A stretch of 6,314 nt of DNA, from NCBI GenBank assembly GCA_015662405.1, contig DQUE01000022.1, forward strand, positions 1-6,314, in the 5' to 3' direction. Each line of letters starts with the position of its first letter. The stretch's first letter is position 1. Source of the DNA: Sulfurimonas autotrophica. GTDB taxonomy: Bacteria > Campylobacterota > Campylobacteria > Campylobacterales > Sulfurimonadaceae. Positions 5,710 through 6,314 of the stretch are shown in pieces. The notes beneath the pieces were generated by a model. That model did not search any database and was not told the origin of the DNA. It saw only the letters and a list, made by a program, of their open reading frames with translations. A program made the translations under genes and the position numbers.

Positions 5710-6243
5710 TTATTTTGCTTTTGGTCTGAACGCTTTGATAACTTCTTCATTTGTTTGCATAAAAGGTCCTTCAATCAGGTCTATACAGTAAGGAACAGCT
5801 GGAAAAACTGCATCAAGGCATTCACGAATAGATTTTGGCTTTCCAGGAAGGTTGATAATCAGACTTTTTCCTCTTATTCCTGCTGTCTGACGAGAGAGTA
5901 TTGCTGTTGGCACATACTGAAGGCTCACTTGACGCATCAATTCCCCAAAACCTGGCATCATTTTTTGACATACATTCTCAGTAGCTTCTGGTGTTACATC
6001 ACGAGGTGCAGGACCTGTTCCTCCTGTCGTAACAACAAGACAACATCCTTCATCATCACATAACTCTTTCATTGTACGCTCAATCTCTGCTTGTTCATCA
6101 GGGATACATCTATAAACTATTTCGAATTCACTTGCAAGATACTCTTTCATTGTATCTTGAATTGCCACACCACTAATATCTTCATAGATACCTTTACTAG
6201 CTCTATCACTTGCTGTAATTACACCTATTTTAATTTCACTCAT
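5710..6243 (-). CDS. mogA: MogA, molybdopterin adenylyltransferase
   Basis: MogA adenylylates molybdopterin with ATP to give MPT-AMP, preparing it for molybdenum insertion by MoeA in molybdenum cofactor synthesis; it is cytoplasmic and usually trimeric. The 177-residue protein shows GVITASDRASKGIYED (7-22) for the nucleotide-binding strand and turn, CIPDE with D49, and TTGGTGPAPRDVTPEAT (72-88) with D82. D49 and D82 align by position with the catalytic aspartates known in E. coli MogA. GFGELMR (98-104), ILSRQTAGIRG (115-125) and INLPGKPKSIRECLDAVFPA (130-149) are the remaining family blocks, the last being characteristic of MogA rather than MoaB. The start is ATG at 6243-6241 with a strong GAGGAG Shine-Dalgarno sequence (6254-6249) 5 nt away. 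It converges on xth, with three bases between their stop codons. No other cofactor genes are visible; its upstream neighbour lies outside the window. Confidence 0.94.
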   Translation of the reverse strand: MSEIKIGVITASDRASKGIYEDISGVAIQDTMKEYLASEFEIVYRCIPDEQAEIERTMKELCDDEGCCLVVTTGGTGPAPRDVTPEATENVCQKMMPGFGELMRQVSLQYVPTAILSRQTAGIRGKSLIINLPGKPKSIRECLDAVFPAVPYCIDLIEGPFMQTNEEVIKAFRPKAK

Positions 6244-6314
6244 TATGTCTCCTCGTATAATATCTTTTATGAGTAAGAGTTCTTTTTTAAAAGTTTTTTT
6301 GACTTTTTTACAAA
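6244..6314 (-). promoter_or_regulatory. AT-rich leader of mogA with strong Shine-Dalgarno and A-tracts
   Basis: On the minus strand this stretch carries three A-runs (6309-6304, 6300-6294, 6288-6283) spaced roughly one helical turn apart, then the GAGGAG ribosome binding site (6254-6249). Such phased AT-rich sequence upstream is typical of Campylobacterota promoters in place of a -35 box. A TATTAT at 6262-6257 resembles a -10 but sits so close that transcription would begin inside the ribosome binding site. The promoter position is therefore unresolved and may even lie beyond the window. No gene is visible in these 71 bp. Confidence 0.35.

Noticed and set aside
6257..6262. TATTAT on the minus strand (with TATAAT overlapping on the plus strand) as the mogA -10 box.
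   Set aside because: A start about 7 nt downstream would remove the GAGGAG ribosome binding site; on the plus strand no gene follows within the window.

Overview
The window is an ordinary, densely packed, AT-rich chromosomal segment. It most likely comes from a Campylobacterota (epsilonproteobacterial) bacterium close to Sulfurimonas or its relatives. Three things point there: the low-GC, A/T-ending codon use; the thiL-truD gene pair, which I recall as also adjacent in Campylobacter; and a 'type E' succinate dehydrogenase/fumarate reductase whose third subunit is HdrB-like, which is characteristic of this phylum. The genus is inference; no rRNA or other marker gene is present.

Layout. (1) Minus strand, 1-947: the first 38 codons of truD (tRNA pseudouridine-13 synthase), cut by the window edge, lie downstream of a complete short thiL (thiamine-monophosphate kinase) that starts at TTG. 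The two form one transcription unit, probably driven by an extended -10 box near 1004-1012. (2) 948-1260: a divergent intergenic region of about 313 bp. It holds that promoter, a good -10 box (1219-1224) for the next operon, and three loose copies of an ATAGACT/CTCAAA motif pair. (3) Plus strand, 1261-4855: a three-gene operon encoding the flavoprotein, the iron-sulfur subunit and a two-CCG-domain subunit of a type E succinate:quinone oxidoreductase/fumarate reductase. Gaps of 9 and 10 nt, each with a clear Shine-Dalgarno sequence, separate the genes. (4) 4856-4929: a pyrimidine-rich tract and a perfect 10-bp inverted repeat. (5) 4930-5706 plus: xth/exoA, an exonuclease III-family AP endonuclease. 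(6) 5710-6243 minus: mogA, molybdopterin adenylyltransferase, converging on xth with a 3-nt gap. (7) 6244-6314: the AT-rich leader of mogA.

How the genes work together. The central operon encodes one soluble redox enzyme. FAD at the fumarate/succinate site connects to a chain of Fe-S clusters in subunit B and then to two HdrB-like cysteine-rich cluster sites in subunit E. No subunit has an evident membrane anchor or Tat/Sec signal, so the enzyme should face the cytoplasm, unlike the periplasmic MfrABE of Wolinella and Campylobacter. In an autotrophic relative of Sulfurimonas it would fit the fumarate-reduction step of the reductive TCA cycle, but direction and electron donor cannot be read from the sequence. 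The flanking genes (thiamine cofactor, tRNA modification, base-excision repair, molybdenum cofactor) are housekeeping and not obviously linked to it.

I found no mobile elements, CRISPR arrays, tRNA or rRNA genes, and no convincing undescribed system. The most informative details are the fourth cysteine at the normally [3Fe-4S] site of subunit B and the missing export signal on subunit A.
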